Positions 8,361 through 18,147 of a stretch of DNA of 64,000 nucleotides are shown one piece after another. The notes under the pieces are model-generated. The model made no database searches. It saw only the letters and a list, made by a program, of their open reading frames with translations, and was not told the DNA's origin. A program made the position numbers and the translations under genes. The stretch's first letter is position 1. Every line of letters starts with the position of its first letter. Source of the DNA: Paenibacillus xylanilyticus (GTDB lineage Bacteria; Bacillota; Bacilli; Paenibacillales; Paenibacillaceae); assembly GCF_013359935.1 (NCBI RefSeq), contig NZ_JABMCB010000190.1:62001-126000 (forward strand), written 5' to 3'.

Positions 8361-9020
8361 TTATGCAAACAATCCAGCCACCCAATCCCACACCTTGACA
8401 GCCAGATCCACCAGGAAGAAACGCGCTTCAGGTGTACTTCCTTGGACGGACGCTTCAGCATCTCCAGGCTCAGTTGCCGCAGCAGATACGGTCGTTGGCT
8501 TCGCCAGCGCATCCCCCGTACTTGCATCGATGAAGCACAATGGCGGAAACAGCACACACCACCAATTCTGGCCCTTTCCTTCTCCCAGTGTTATACGCAC
8601 TGCTTCGTAATCTCCTGCGGGATATACAGTGCCTCCATATAGTTTGGTTGGAAACGGAACAACACCGAGCTCTACCTGATAAGGGTAATCCAGTCCACGG
8701 CTTGCCAGTTCTTCGCCCACCCGATCTTCAATTTCAGACAAATGCTCGCGAATGACATGGCGCGCTTCATCCAGACTCTGCGGGTTGTCCAATTCTGTAA
8801 CCCACCCGCTCATCTGAGCAACAACGGCATCCCGAATCTCGCGTTTGACCAGTTGATCCCCTGCTGCATCCGAATTGGCGAGAATGCGCAATCGAATGGA
8901 TTGTTCCGGAATCGCTGCAGCCGCCAGAGCTGCATCCGTCTTTTGACCTTCCCACATCATAATCATCATCATAAGACAAACCATAATAAGTCCAATTTGT
9001 TTCACTACCCGTCTGCTCAT
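8361..9020 (-). CDS. spoIIR: stage II sporulation protein R
   Basis: Forespore-made signal protein. It is secreted into the space between forespore and mother cell, where it triggers SpoIIGA to process pro-sigma-E. The 219-residue product has an N-terminal hydrophobic signal (VKQIGLIMVCLMMMIMMW), then the family core SIRLRILANSDAAGDQLVKR and YGGTVYPAGDYEAVRITLG with QNWWCVLFPPLCF. The ATG at 9020 has GAGGGGG 8 bases upstream and was preferred over longer frames. A loose sigma-F-like pair (GTTTA near 9101-9105 and GGGCATACTG at 9078-9087, minus strand) lies about 60 bases upstream. This is a weak match but fits known control of the gene. Confidence 0.92.
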   Translation of the reverse strand: MSRRVVKQIGLIMVCLMMMIMMWEGQKTDAALAAAAIPEQSIRLRILANSDAAGDQLVKREIRDAVVAQMSGWVTELDNPQSLDEARHVIREHLSEIEDRVGEELASRGLDYPYQVELGVVPFPTKLYGGTVYPAGDYEAVRITLGEGKGQNWWCVLFPPLCFIDASTGDALAKPTTVSAAATEPGDAEASVQGSTPEARFFLVDLAVKVWDWVAGLFA

Positions 9021-9281
9021 TCCGTTTTCCCCCTCGGCTCCCGTGATCATGCTCCCTGCAACTCTCTCATGTCTATCAGTATGCCCGGAAGAGACAGAAG
9101 TAAACCTAGTATAAAACATAAATCTAGCATATCGATTCTCTCATTCTAATGCTGATGAACAGCTATCGAAAAAAGGCCAATCCACACCTGGCTCAGGGCG
9201 GATTAACCATACTCACACGTTACCGTTGAACAACACTCTATTAACTTACAGAATCTATTGATGTACAAAGCCATTTCTGAA

Positions 9282-10501
9282 CTATACCGTTGTCTTCTCT
9301 CTCTTGAGCAGCTGCAATAATCGTTCTGGCAGACTCGGTCTCTGCTCTCCCAGAAGAAGTTCATCTTCCTCTTCCTGTCCATAGAGTTTGATGCTCATAA
9401 CCAGTCCGATACATGCCATATTTATGAGTAATGAAGTCCCTCCATAACTGATAAACGGAAGCGTAATACCCGTAAGCGGCATCAGTCCGAGGAACGCGCC
9501 GATGTTTTCGAACACTTGGTAGAGCAGCATGCCGATAATACCTACAATGATGACCGGACCTGCCCGATCTTTGCACTCCAGACCGATCAGCACCATCCGA
9601 TGGATAAGAATAAAGTAGAGTAACAAGAGTACCGAGGCCCAACAAAACCAAACTCCTCCGCTATAACGACAAATATGGAATCCGAATACGTATAAGGCAC
9701 GCGTCCACTTTGCACGGAAGTACCTTGTAAATAACCTTTGCCAATGATGCCTCCTGAACCTATAGCCAAACCGGCATTTTTGGTATGCCACGTCGCCTTG
9801 GATGTGGCCTTTTCCGGTACAAGCCAAGGGTCAATCCGTTCCGCCCAATGCTCACGGTCTACCTTTTCGAGAAAGGTGAAGATCTGCTCGTGATATGTCG
9901 TATACGCTTTGACGAAACCAAAAAAGGTCGTCCCAATAATCACAAGACCAATAATCGCGTGTTTCAGCTTGATATTACCGATCCAGAACACAGCAGCCAA
10001 AATGATAACGTAGCCCAGTGCGTTACCCAGATCATTTTGAATCATGACGAGTGCAAACGGAACGAATGCCCAACATCCGATGGGAACGATATCTCTCCAG
10101 AAACCAAGCATGTTTCTCTGACGTTTCACAAGCAAATGTGCGAGGAATAGGATCAAAATCATCTTGAACAACTCCGCAGGTTGAAACGAAAGGTTCTCTC
10201 CAAGCTTAATCCAGCCATTGGCGTTATTGATCGGACCACCCACAAAGTTGACGAGCACAAGCAGAACGATTCCTATGCCATACAGATAAAATGCATATTT
10301 TACAACCAACTTGTAATTCACTAACCCAATACCCACCACGGCAACAAATCCTGCAGTATAAAATAACAAGGTCTTGATATGATGTCTGGCCAATGTGGAA
10401 TCTGTCTGCGTACCACTGTAAATGGCAAACACACTGACGATCATCAGCAGTAACAGTACAAAAAGGATGACGCCATCCATCTTTTTCAGCATTCTTAACA
10501 T
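9282..10501 (-). pseudogene. FtsW/RodA/SpoVE-family gene broken by a frameshift
   Basis: The first 300 residues (from the ATG at 10501) read as a normal SEDS protein: MDGVILFVLLLLMIVSVFAI, IQNDLGNALGYVI, GKGYLQGTSVQSGRVPY and ending EEFGFVG. The frame then turns into unrelated residues and stops. The continuation ASVLLLLYFILIHRMVLIG to LPERLLQLLKREKTTV lies in another frame (9282-9650). Comparison with the intact neighbour (10749-11969) shows GTTGGGCCTCGG where GTAGGCGCCTCGG is expected, so one base is missing near 9637-9641. It may be a true pseudogene, a sequencing error, or a programmed shift. The SEDS family polymerises peptidoglycan glycan strands. Confidence 0.85.
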
Positions 10502-10584
10502 GATTCCATCCGACCTCCCGGATAACTATATATCCATTTACCAAATTAACTCAATATTTCCATTGTATAAAATCAGGAGTTAAA

Positions 10585-10695
10585 ATGGAAATTTTTATTG
10601 TCCTGAGGAGGATGGGCCGCAAGCCACGTAGCAAACGTAACAAGTATAGCAAAACAAAAACCCCGGAAGAGTCAGATCCAAATGGATTGGATTGA
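10585..10695 (+). CDS. possible 36-residue basic peptide, unknown
   Basis: A short plus-strand frame between two minus-strand SEDS genes: MEIFIVLRRMGRKPRSK, then a lysine-rich stretch, ending ESDPNGLD. AGGAG lies 5 bases before the ATG, a near-ideal ribosome site, and TATAAA lies about 15 bases further up. The C-terminal half is very basic, then acidic. Its 3' end overlaps the terminator of the opposite-strand gene, which could produce part of this pattern by chance. I do not recognise it. Confidence 0.35.
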   Translation: MEIFIVLRRMGRKPRSKRNKYSKTKTPEESDPNGLD

Positions 10696-10710
10696 TCTTT
10701 CCAGGGTTCT
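10660..10710 (-). terminator. intrinsic terminator after the intact SEDS gene
   Basis: On the minus strand AACCCTGGAAAGA pairs with TCTTCCGGGGTT across a 22-base loop, followed by TTTGTTTTGC. It is 40 bases past the stop at 10749. Confidence 0.7.
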
Positions 10711-10748
10711 ATGTCTAACTCATTTTTATTTCTGCACACGTTAAAGAA

Positions 10749-11969
10749 TTACTGTTCCTGCTGAGACGGTTTACGTCTGAACAACTTCATGACCAGATCC
10801 GTAATCCCTGGTTGTTCGGCAGAACCGAGAATATCCTCGTTCTCTTCCGTGTGAACCTTGATACTCATCACAATACCCATACTGATCATGTTCAGCACGA
10901 GTGAGGTTCCGCCCGAACTGATAAACGGCAGCGTGATCCCGGTCAGCGGCATCAACCCAATGAACGGACCGATGTTGACGAAAATCTGATAGAGCAGCAT
11001 GGCGATGATGCCGACAATAAGATAAGGCCCAGCGCGATCCTTGCACTCCAGTGCAATCAGCACCAGCCGATGTATGAGAATAAAGTAGAGCAGCAGTAAT
11101 ACCGAGGCGCCTACAAAGCCGAACTCTTCCCCAATCTGTACAAAAATGGAGTCGGCATAGGCCAGCGGCACCCGATTCGACTGAATCGTTGTACCTTCCA
11201 AATAGCCTTTACCACTAATGCCACCCGAACCAATCGCCAGCTTCGCGTTGTACGTCTGCCAGAGCACATCTCGCGAGGTCTGATCCGGCACCAGCCATGG
11301 GTCGAAACGATCCGCCCAGTGCGAACGGCCAATGTCCTTCAGAAATTTGACGATCTCATCATGATAGTGAATGTACGCCTGTGTTCCACCGACAAAAGCA
11401 GCCACGGCAATCATAAAACCAATGAGGGCATGACTAAATTTGATGTTGCCAATCCATAGCAGTCCGACCAGAATGACTACATAACTCAGCGCGTTCCCCA
11501 AGTCATTTTGAAGCAGCACAAGCAGCAAAGGTGGCAGCACACAGAGTGAGATCGGTATGACATCACGTCCAAAATAAAGCGGTCGATTCTTCTTTCGGGC
11601 CAGAAGGGCCGATAAGAAAACAATGAGACAGAGCTTGAACAACTCCGCTGGCTGCAGACTGAAGCCAAAAATGGACAACCAGCCCTTGGCGCCGTAATAT
11701 TCCTGACCTATAAACATAACAAGAATAAGCAGCAGCATGCCTACTCCATAAATATATAAATAGTTTTTGATGATGACTTTGTAATTGATCATCGATATTC
11801 CAAAAAAGATCACGAAACCTAAAATATAAAAGATAACAGCGTTTCTCGTGAGCCCCTCCAGCTTCGGACGGCCAAAGGTCGTACTATAAATGGACAAAAT
11901 ACTGATGACCATCAGGATCAGTAAGATGAACACAATCGAGTAGTCTATCTTTTTAAATTTATGCAGCAT
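10749..11969 (-). CDS. FtsW/RodA/SpoVE-family peptidoglycan glycosyltransferase
   Basis: SEDS-family membrane enzyme that polymerises lipid II into glycan strands with a partner class B PBP. The 406 residues form about ten helices. Conserved stretches are LQPAELFKLCLIVFL, LLQNDLGNALSYVV, GKGYLEGTTIQSNRVPLAY, GEEFGFVGASVLLLLYF and PLTGITLPFISSGGTS. I chose the ATG at 11969, with GGGGGAAC 9-10 bases upstream; an in-frame TTG at 11987 overlaps the ribosome site. It is the intact paralogue of the frameshifted gene that follows. Which of RodA, FtsW or SpoVE it represents cannot be settled from sequence alone. RodA-like is my best guess from the long extracytoplasmic loop and C-terminal signature. 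Confidence 0.87.
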   Translation of the reverse strand: MLHKFKKIDYSIVFILLILMVISILSIYSTTFGRPKLEGLTRNAVIFYILGFVIFFGISMINYKVIIKNYLYIYGVGMLLLILVMFIGQEYYGAKGWLSIFGFSLQPAELFKLCLIVFLSALLARKKNRPLYFGRDVIPISLCVLPPLLLVLLQNDLGNALSYVVILVGLLWIGNIKFSHALIGFMIAVAAFVGGTQAYIHYHDEIVKFLKDIGRSHWADRFDPWLVPDQTSRDVLWQTYNAKLAIGSGGISGKGYLEGTTIQSNRVPLAYADSIFVQIGEEFGFVGASVLLLLYFILIHRLVLIALECKDRAGPYLIVGIIAMLLYQIFVNIGPFIGLMPLTGITLPFISSGGTSLVLNMISMGIVMSIKVHTEENEDILGSAEQPGITDLVMKLFRRKPSQQEQ

Positions 11970-12054
11970 GTAGTTATGTTCCCCCAAGCATTCAGCAATC
12001 TTCGGTATATCCCATTGTAGAGGATTTCACGGCAAAAAGGAAACCCGCGGAACC

Positions 12055-12960
12055 TTACACTTTCGTCACCTGTTCCGAAGTACGAACACCCAGGACATGC
12101 CGCTCGATCCCGGCAAGGTCCGGGACAATGATAATTTCCGGCCAATGTCCGGCTGATTCAAGCAATGCTGCGATGTCGCGAGCCTGCCCCTGACCCAGCT
12201 CAAATCCAATGACCTGAGGCGGCGCAGGCAGCAGTACCAGCTGCTCCAGCATGACGCGGTACGGCGCAAGTCCGTCCGGACCACCGTCCAGTGCCGTGCG
12301 CGGCTCATGATCGCGCACCTCGGGCTGCAACCCGGCGATGTCGGCAGCCGGGATATAAGGCGGGTTGGACACCAGAATGTCCACCCGCACCCCGGCGAAC
12401 GGGGCCAGCAGATCACCTTCGCGGAAGTCGATCTGCACCCCGTTCGCGGCCGCGTTCCGCGCGGCCACTTGCAGCGCAGCCGCCGAGATATCTCCGGCGC
12501 CGACCTGCCAGCGCGGGCGCTGCGAGGCAATCGTCACGGCGATGGCCCCGCTGCCCGTGCCAATATCGACGGCGAGCGGAGCGCCGTCAGGAAACAAGCG
12601 GTCGGCTTCGCGCAGCACAGCCTCGACCAGCAGCTCGGTCTCCGGCCGCGGAATCAGCACGGCCGGCGTGACCTCGAACGGCAGCCCGTAGAATTCCTGG
12701 CTGCCGATGATGTACTGCGCCGGCTCACCCGCAGCCTTGCGCGTGACGGCGTCTTCCCAGCGGCTGCGGAGCTCGCTGGGAAAGGGATCCGGCTGCATCA
12801 TGTAGTACGCGGCACCATAGGCGCCGAGCACATGCTCCAGCAGCAGCCGGGCATTATTCTGCGGCTCGTACACGCCGCACTTTTCCAAAAAAGAGGAAGC
12901 CTCCACGAAGGCTTCCCGGCAGCTCTGTTCCGGCGTCATCACAAACTGCGCGCGGGTCAC
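12055..12960 (-). CDS. prmC: peptide chain release factor N5-glutamine methyltransferase
   Basis: Methylates the glutamine of the GGQ motif of release factors. The 302-residue product shows the N-terminal PrmC helical domain, PAQYIIGSQEFYGLPFEV, the SAM site AVDIGTGSGAIAVTIA, and the catalytic SNPPYIP motif. The start is the GTG at 12960, with GAGGAG 9 bases upstream, just 2 bases past the prfA stop codon. The gene is therefore coupled to its substrate's gene. Most of it (12300-12900) is markedly GC-rich compared with neighbours, as in tsaC. Confidence 0.93.
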   Translation of the reverse strand: MTRAQFVMTPEQSCREAFVEASSFLEKCGVYEPQNNARLLLEHVLGAYGAAYYMMQPDPFPSELRSRWEDAVTRKAAGEPAQYIIGSQEFYGLPFEVTPAVLIPRPETELLVEAVLREADRLFPDGAPLAVDIGTGSGAIAVTIASQRPRWQVGAGDISAAALQVAARNAAANGVQIDFREGDLLAPFAGVRVDILVSNPPYIPAADIAGLQPEVRDHEPRTALDGGPDGLAPYRVMLEQLVLLPAPPQVIGFELGQGQARDIAALLESAGHWPEIIIVPDLAGIERHVLGVRTSEQVTKV

Positions 12961-12964
12961 AGCA

Positions 12965-14032
12965 TTATTCTCCTCTATCCATCATCTCCGTCTGCTCGGC
13001 AATCGTCAGTGCAGACAGGATTTCTTCAATCTCTCCGTTCATGACCTGATCCAGTTTGTGCATGGTCAAACCAATGCGGTGATCTGTCACACGGCTTTGC
13101 GGGAAGTTATAGGTACGAATCCGCTCACTGCGGTCACCTGTACCCACTTTGCTCTTGCGCTCCCCTGCAATTTTCGCTTCTTCTTCCTGACGCATCATAT
13201 CGAAGATCCGGGTACGCAATACTTGCAGCGCTTTTTCCTTATTCGAGTTCTGCGATTTACCATCCTGACACGTTGCCACAATACCTGTTGGCACATGTGT
13301 TACCCGTACAGCGGATTTTGTTGTATTAACCGATTGTCCGCCGGCACCGCTGGAACAGAACGTATCCACACGGATGTCTTTGTCATGGATCTCAATATCG
13401 AAATCTTCAGCTTCAGGCATGACAGCTACTGTCGAAGTAGAGGTATGAATTCGTCCACCCGATTCGGTTGTCGGAATCCGTTGTACACGGTGTGCACCAC
13501 TTTCGTATTTCATTTTGCTGTATGCACCGCGACCGTTAATCAGGAAGATAACCTCTTTGAATCCACCGACATCGTTCGTATTGGCGTCCATCAGCTCCAC
13601 GCGCCAGCCTTGATTATCAGCATAGCGTGTGTACATGCGGTACAGATCCGCTGCAAACAAAGCAGCTTCATCTCCGCCAGCTGCTCCGCGAATTTCCACG
13701 ATGACATTTTTGTCGTCATTCGGATCTTTTGGCAGCATGAGAACACGAATCAATTCATCCAGTTCTTTCTGGCGAGCGCTTAGCTCATCAATTTCCATTT
13801 TGACCATTTCGCGCATCTCGTCATCCAGTTTCTCGCCCTGCATTTCCTTGGCAGCTTCGAGATCCTGACTTACCTGTTTGTACTCATTGTAAGCTTCATA
13901 CGTCGGCTGCAGATCCGATTGTTCTTTGGAATACTCCCGCAACTTTTTGTTATCACTAGCTACATCCGGGTCACACAGCAACTCGCTAAGCTTGTCATAA
14001 CGGTCGGCTAATGCCTGTAATTTATCCAACAT
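12965..14032 (-). CDS. prfA: peptide chain release factor 1
   Basis: Recognises UAA and UAG stop codons and hydrolyses peptidyl-tRNA. The 355-residue length is typical. The catalytic GGQ lies in [18 protein letters not shown] (near residue 230), and the region [17 protein letters not shown] carries the codon-reading P-x-T tripeptide. The long acidic N-terminal coiled coil is present. The ATG at 14032 has GAGGTGA upstream. It is followed immediately by prmC, whose product modifies the GGQ glutamine. Confidence 0.96.
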   Translation of the reverse strand: MLDKLQALADRYDKLSELLCDPDVASDNKKLREYSKEQSDLQPTYEAYNEYKQVSQDLEAAKEMQGEKLDDEMREMVKMEIDELSARQKELDELIRVLMLPKDPNDDKNVIVEIRGAAGGDEAALFAADLYRMYTRYADNQGWRVELMDANTNDVGGFKEVIFLINGRGAYSKMKYESGAHRVQRIPTTESGGRIHTSTSTVAVMPEAEDFDIEIHDKDIRVDTFCSSGAGGQSVNTTKSAVRVTHVPTGIVATCQDGKSQNSNKEKALQVLRTRIFDMMRQEEEAKIAGERKSKVGTGDRSERIRTYNFPQSRVTDHRIGLTMHKLDQVMNGEIEEILSALTIAEQTEMMDRGE

Positions 14033-14491
14033 ATATAGTCACCTCACGATTTATTTTTGGTTAATACGCTGTACATCGTTTCCGATGAGCGCTCCATGTT
14101 CCATATCTATTTCATCTATTTTTCATAACGCACAGGTTCTCAACAATCTGACTGAACCCCTGACCGTAACATTCATTAATGACCGACGCACAACATCGCT
14201 ACAACGTCATCAAATCCTTTACTTATAAGTTATATAAAAGAGCCCATGCACCTTAAGCGGAATCCCGCTTTGGCCCTTTAAATGATGAGCCAAATCAACC
14301 TAGGTACACGACTCTTAATTATAGCATATTCTTATCACCCTGAACAGATGCTTTTCCACCTGCCTACGGGCTCTCTTAAGATTCATGCCCTCTTCCTCTA
14401 TTATATCCACGTCTTGCTAACAATCCAGCAAAAGCTGAGCGGAATTCATGCTTTGATCTCTGCATTTGTGATGCAGCCTTCACATTCATCT
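14033..14491. other. intergenic stretch of about 460 bases, no gene recognised
   Basis: Holds the promoter region of prfA and the end of the ychF transcript. On the minus strand there is a small AAGCGG/CCGCTT hairpin near 14260, followed by CTCTTTTATAT. It might be part of a terminator, but the stem is short. A 71-residue frame at 14282-14497 has no ribosome site and no recognisable features. Confidence 0.5.
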
Positions 14492-14534
14492 AAATAAAAA
14501 GCCCTGCCATCTTCATGGAGAAGACAGCAGGGCT
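14492..14534 (-). terminator. intrinsic terminator after ychF
   Basis: AGCCCTGC (14500-14507) pairs with GCAGGGCT (14527-14534), with an additional TCTTC/GAAGA pairing inside. On the minus strand it is followed by TTTTTATTT. Confidence 0.85.
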
Positions 14535-14574
14535 GTACTTGTTTATCATATATTGCTTTGAGTGGTTATACGTT

Positions 14575-15675
14575 TTATACGTTGAAGCGGAAATGCATAA
14601 CATCGCCGTCATTCACAACGTACTCTTTACCTTCCAAACGAAGCTGCCCACGCTCTTTGGCACCGTTCATGGAACCGGCCGCAACCAGATCTTCGTAGGA
14701 AACGACCTCTGCACGGATGAATCCGCGCTCGAAGTCGGTGTGAATTACACCGGCTGCGCCAGGCGCTTTCGTACCCTTGCGAATCGTCCACGCACGAACT
14801 TCCTGTACACCTGCCGTGAAATACGTGTATAGTCCCAGCAATTTGTAAGCGGCTTTGATCAACAGGTTCAGACCGGAATCCTCGATACCGAGCTCTTCCA
14901 GGAACATTTGTTTATCTTCGCCCTCCAGCTCGGAAATTTCTTCTTCGACTTTCGCGCTGATTGGCACCACTTCTGCATTCTCAGCAGCTGCGAATTCTCT
15001 TACTTTTTGCACATATGCATTGTTTGCCACATCACCGATTTCGTCCTCGGCTACGTTCGCTGCATACAGAACAGGCTTCAGGGTAAGCAAGTGCAGATCA
15101 CGTACGATCAGACGCTCTTCATCTGTCAATTCCATGCTGCGTGCTGGCTTGTCTTCGTACAGAACAGTTTTCACTCTCTCCAGTACTTCCACTTCTTGAG
15201 CAGCCTGCTTGTTGCCGCCCTTCATGTTTTTCTTGGAACGATCAATTTTCTTCTCCACACTCTCGATATCGGCCAGGATCAGCTCCAGATTAATCGTCTG
15301 GATGTCGCTCACCGGGTCAATTTTCCCATCTACGTGTGTGATGTTCTCGTCGACAAAGCAGCGTACCACATGAACAATCGCATCCACTTCACGAATGTGG
15401 GCAAGAAACTTGTTACCCAAACCTTCGCCTTTACTTGCACCGCGTACAAGACCTGCGATATCTACAAACTCAAACGCCGTTGGAACCGTCTTTTTCGGCA
15501 CAACAAGTTCTGTCAATTTGTCCAAACGCTCGTCCGGTACTTCAACGATCCCCACGTTAGGGTCAATCGTACAGAACGGATAGTTTGCCGACTCGGCACC
15601 TGCTTGTGTAATTGCGTTAAACAACGTAGATTTTCCGACGTTCGGAAGCCCTACAATTCCAGCTTTCAAAGCCAT
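14575..15675 (-). CDS. ychF: ribosome-binding ATPase YchF (Obg-family)
   Basis: Obg-like P-loop protein that prefers ATP, binds ribosomes, and takes part in stress responses. The 366-residue length is standard. Motifs are G1 [14 protein letters not shown]3-region [20 protein letters not shown], the non-canonical G4 ANVAEDE in place of NKxD (which explains ATP preference), a central coiled coil, and the C-terminal TGS domain ending [13 protein letters not shown]. It is a single gene with its own terminator. Confidence 0.95.
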   Translation of the reverse strand: MALKAGIVGLPNVGKSTLFNAITQAGAESANYPFCTIDPNVGIVEVPDERLDKLTELVVPKKTVPTAFEFVDIAGLVRGASKGEGLGNKFLAHIREVDAIVHVVRCFVDENITHVDGKIDPVSDIQTINLELILADIESVEKKIDRSKKNMKGGNKQAAQEVEVLERVKTVLYEDKPARSMELTDEERLIVRDLHLLTLKPVLYAANVAEDEIGDVANNAYVQKVREFAAAENAEVVPISAKVEEEISELEGEDKQMFLEELGIEDSGLNLLIKAAYKLLGLYTYFTAGVQEVRAWTIRKGTKAPGAAGVIHTDFERGFIRAEVVSYEDLVAAGSMNGAKERGQLRLEGKEYVVNDGDVMHFRFNV

Positions 15676-15785
15676 GTATATGACAACTCCTCATTCATTA
15701 CTTGTTCGGTATGGATAATCCTATACATTATATATGACAAATCCCAAGGCATCAAGGAACTTCGGGATTTGGACTTACTGACAAT

Positions 15786-16256
15786 TTACCTGTTCAATTC
15801 CTTGTACATCGTCAGATCCGTTACCTCATATCCCATCTTGCGATATAGGCTGCTCGCCCGCACATTATGTCCAAACACATGCAAACCAATTCGATCCACA
15901 CCCAGACTCCGGGCCGCTTGTTCAAGGGCATCCATCGTTTCGGTGCCATACCCTTTGCCTCGATGCGCTTCTTCAACGACAATGTCGAGCAAGAAGGCTT
16001 CCTTGCCGCGCCGATTGTCCGTAATGTTAAACCAGATATATCCCACATTGCCGTCCATCGGATGCACCAGGTTATAGATATAAGCTCCAGACGTATTCAG
16101 TCCTTCAGGCAAATAGCGATCATAGGATGCCTCTGCAAGATCCTGCGCCTCTTCCGTTGCCCATGCTCCCGCTTCTACCTTTTCTTCTGCAAAATCCTTA
16201 ATCGAACGCAAGCGAAAGCTCTCAAACTCTTGATCATTCATGGGTACAAGCTCCAA
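15786..16256 (-). CDS. GNAT-family N-acetyltransferase
   Basis: A 157-residue acetyl-CoA-dependent acetyltransferase. The acetyl-CoA loop reads EEAHRGKGYGTETMDALEQ, with strand 4 before it (AFLLDIVV) and the C-terminal NVRASSLYRKMGYEVTD. Substrate unknown. The start is a TTG at 16256, supported by GGGAGG 7 bases upstream. It stands alone on the minus strand, downstream of a divergent membrane-protein gene. Confidence 0.82.
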   Translation of the reverse strand: MELVPMNDQEFESFRLRSIKDFAEEKVEAGAWATEEAQDLAEASYDRYLPEGLNTSGAYIYNLVHPMDGNVGYIWFNITDNRRGKEAFLLDIVVEEAHRGKGYGTETMDALEQAARSLGVDRIGLHVFGHNVRASSLYRKMGYEVTDLTMYKELNR

Positions 16257-16419
16257 AGTGTTGCCTCCCGGGTTCAGATTCGGTGTAAAAAATGTTCTAT
16301 CATCCTATACCATTGTAACTTTTTATTTATCAATCTGCATAAAGGAGTTATTGATATTTCCGCACAACTTTTGATAGTCCTGCTTCGTTTATTACCATAA
16401 TGAAAGGAGTTGAACACGA

Positions 16420-16854
16420 ATGGGCATGCCCCGCCGATCGCTACCTTGGCGAATAATTATCCCCACAATCATCGTGATTGTGATAGGTTTGGTTGTTTAT
16501 TTCAGCTTTCAGAACGTCTTTGACCTTTTCAGGAACTTCCGGGTCACCATAAATAATGAATCCGACTATGACATTGTCTCCGTTAAAACAGGACTGGAAA
16601 AAGGAGACAATTCCAAAAATAACATTGAGGATGGGTCATTGTATATTCTGCAAAAGGATGTTCCCAGCGGTAAAAAGGTAAAGTTTGCTCCACAGCTAAA
16701 ACTCTCTGGTGAAGGAGCGATCTATCTGGAATTCACCGACAATCAAGGCAAATCCCAGCACCATACCGTGTGCGGCTATACGGAATATTTATCCGGCAAC
16801 TCCTATGTCACCATAACCAACGATAAGGTCTCTGTTGTAGAGGAGTGTATGTAA
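16420..16854 (+). CDS. membrane-anchored protein of unknown function
   Basis: A 144-residue protein with one N-terminal membrane segment (IIIPTIIVIVIGLVVYFSF) and an extracytoplasmic domain of about 110 residues rich in beta-forming sequence (FRVTINNESDYDIVSVKTGL...). Two cysteines lie near the C-terminus (VCGYTEY and EEC). AAAGGAG lies about 8 bases before the ATG. I do not recognise a domain. The tail resembles an immunoglobulin-like or lipoprotein-type fold, but that is an impression. It has its own terminator and appears monocistronic. Confidence 0.75.
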   Translation: MGMPRRSLPWRIIIPTIIVIVIGLVVYFSFQNVFDLFRNFRVTINNESDYDIVSVKTGLEKGDNSKNNIEDGSLYILQKDVPSGKKVKFAPQLKLSGEGAIYLEFTDNQGKSQHHTVCGYTEYLSGNSYVTITNDKVSVVEECM

Positions 16855-16874
16855 ACACCCTGCATCTCAATAAA

Positions 16875-16907
16875 CAAAACGGATGCTCAGAAGCATCCGT
16901 TTTTTTA
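16875..16907. terminator. bidirectional intrinsic terminator
   Basis: ACGGATGC / GCATCCGT forms a perfect 8-bp stem with a 6-base loop, followed by seven T on the plus strand. A run of A on the other side allows it to serve the minus-strand fni gene too. Confidence 0.88.
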
Positions 16908-16940
16908 TCCCACTCAAGTGCCAGTCAGAAACAAGGAACC

Positions 16941-18008
16941 TTACCGCCGCTCGATCAACCTTGTCGTCTGCTGCAATTCTTCAATCTGTCCGGCACCGAT
17001 GCCGAACATGACGGTACGCAGTTCGAATTCCACCTGCTCCAGCCGCCCATCCAGTGCTTCATCCGAAGCCACTGCCGATTCGAGCAAAGAGCGACCGAAA
17101 CCAGCCAGGTCCGCACCCAGTGCGAGCGCCTTGGCTGCATCCACCCCATTCTGTAGTCCGCCGCTGCCAATCAGCACACCTTCCGGATTCAGCGCTCTGA
17201 CTTCCCGGATGCACTCGGCGGTCGGAATGCCCCAATCGGCAAAAGCTTCGGCTGCAGCGCGGCGAACCGGATTGTTGTTCCGGTATTTCTCCACCTGTAC
17301 CCAGCTGGTGCCTCCTGCTCCGGCCACGTCGATAAACGCTGCACCTGCTTCATACAACCGCTGCGCCGTGATTCCATCAATCCCCCAGCCTACTTCCTTC
17401 ACCCCGACAGGTACATCCATTGTGCGGCACAAGTCTTCAATCCGATTTAACAACCCACTGAAGTCCGTATTTCCTTCCGGCTGGAAAATCTCCTGCAAAC
17501 CGTTCAGATGCAGCACCAGCACATCGGCACCAGCAATCTCAACCGCACGCTGAAAGTCGGCAGTGCTGAAGCCATAGTTCAGCTGCACTGCGCCCAGATT
17601 GGCAATCACCGGGATGTCAGGTGCCCAGCGCCGTACATCAAAGGTGGTCGCCAGGTCAGGTTGTTCCACTGCTGCCCGGATGGAACCTACACCAAGCGCC
17701 CAGCCTCTGGCATTGGCCACACGGGCAAGCCGCTCATTAATGGCGCCTGTCGTTTTGCTTCCACCTGTCATCGAGCTGATGAGCAGAGGTGTACGAACCC
17801 TTTTCCCAAAAAACAATGTGTCCAGGCTTACCTCATCAAAATTCAGTTCAGGCAGCGGATTGTGCCGAAATGTATACCGTTCCATTCCGTTCGTTATCCC
17901 TTCTCCTGCCACATTCTCTTCCAGGCAGAGGCGCACATGCTCCAGCTTCCGTTCCCCCGTAGCCACTTCGGGAAGCAGCCGTTCGCCGGCCCGCTCTTGT
18001 TCATTCAT
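16941..18008 (-). CDS. fni: type 2 isopentenyl-diphosphate delta-isomerase
   Basis: FMN- and NAD(P)H-dependent enzyme that interconverts IPP and DMAPP, the C5 units for all isoprenoids. The 355 residues contain ISSMTGGSKTTGAINERLA, the flavin-side LHLNGLQEIFQPEGNTDF, and the phosphate-binding GSGGLQNGVDAAKALALGAD. The ATG at 18008 follows AAGGGGG. It lies 139 bases after the last carotenoid gene in the same direction with no terminator seen between. It may therefore be co-transcribed with the pigment operon and supply its precursor. Confidence 0.93.
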   Translation of the reverse strand: MNEQERAGERLLPEVATGERKLEHVRLCLEENVAGEGITNGMERYTFRHNPLPELNFDEVSLDTLFFGKRVRTPLLISSMTGGSKTTGAINERLARVANARGWALGVGSIRAAVEQPDLATTFDVRRWAPDIPVIANLGAVQLNYGFSTADFQRAVEIAGADVLVLHLNGLQEIFQPEGNTDFSGLLNRIEDLCRTMDVPVGVKEVGWGIDGITAQRLYEAGAAFIDVAGAGGTSWVQVEKYRNNNPVRRAAAEAFADWGIPTAECIREVRALNPEGVLIGSGGLQNGVDAAKALALGADLAGFGRSLLESAVASDEALDGRLEQVEFELRTVMFGIGAGQIEELQQTTRLIERR

Positions 18009-18147
18009 GGTGAGACCCCCTTATGTGAGAAATTGTGCGGATGGACAGGGATCCCCTGCCGGTTCCGTTCAATATACCGCGCGTCAACTCTACCCAGTAT
18101 ACCGTTCCGAACATGCTATTGAAAGGGCGCACTCGCCTATCCCCGAT

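Noticed and set aside
14282..14497. A 71-residue plus-strand frame between prfA and ychF
   Set aside because: No ribosome site and a low-complexity, histidine/leucine-rich translation without a recognisable pattern.
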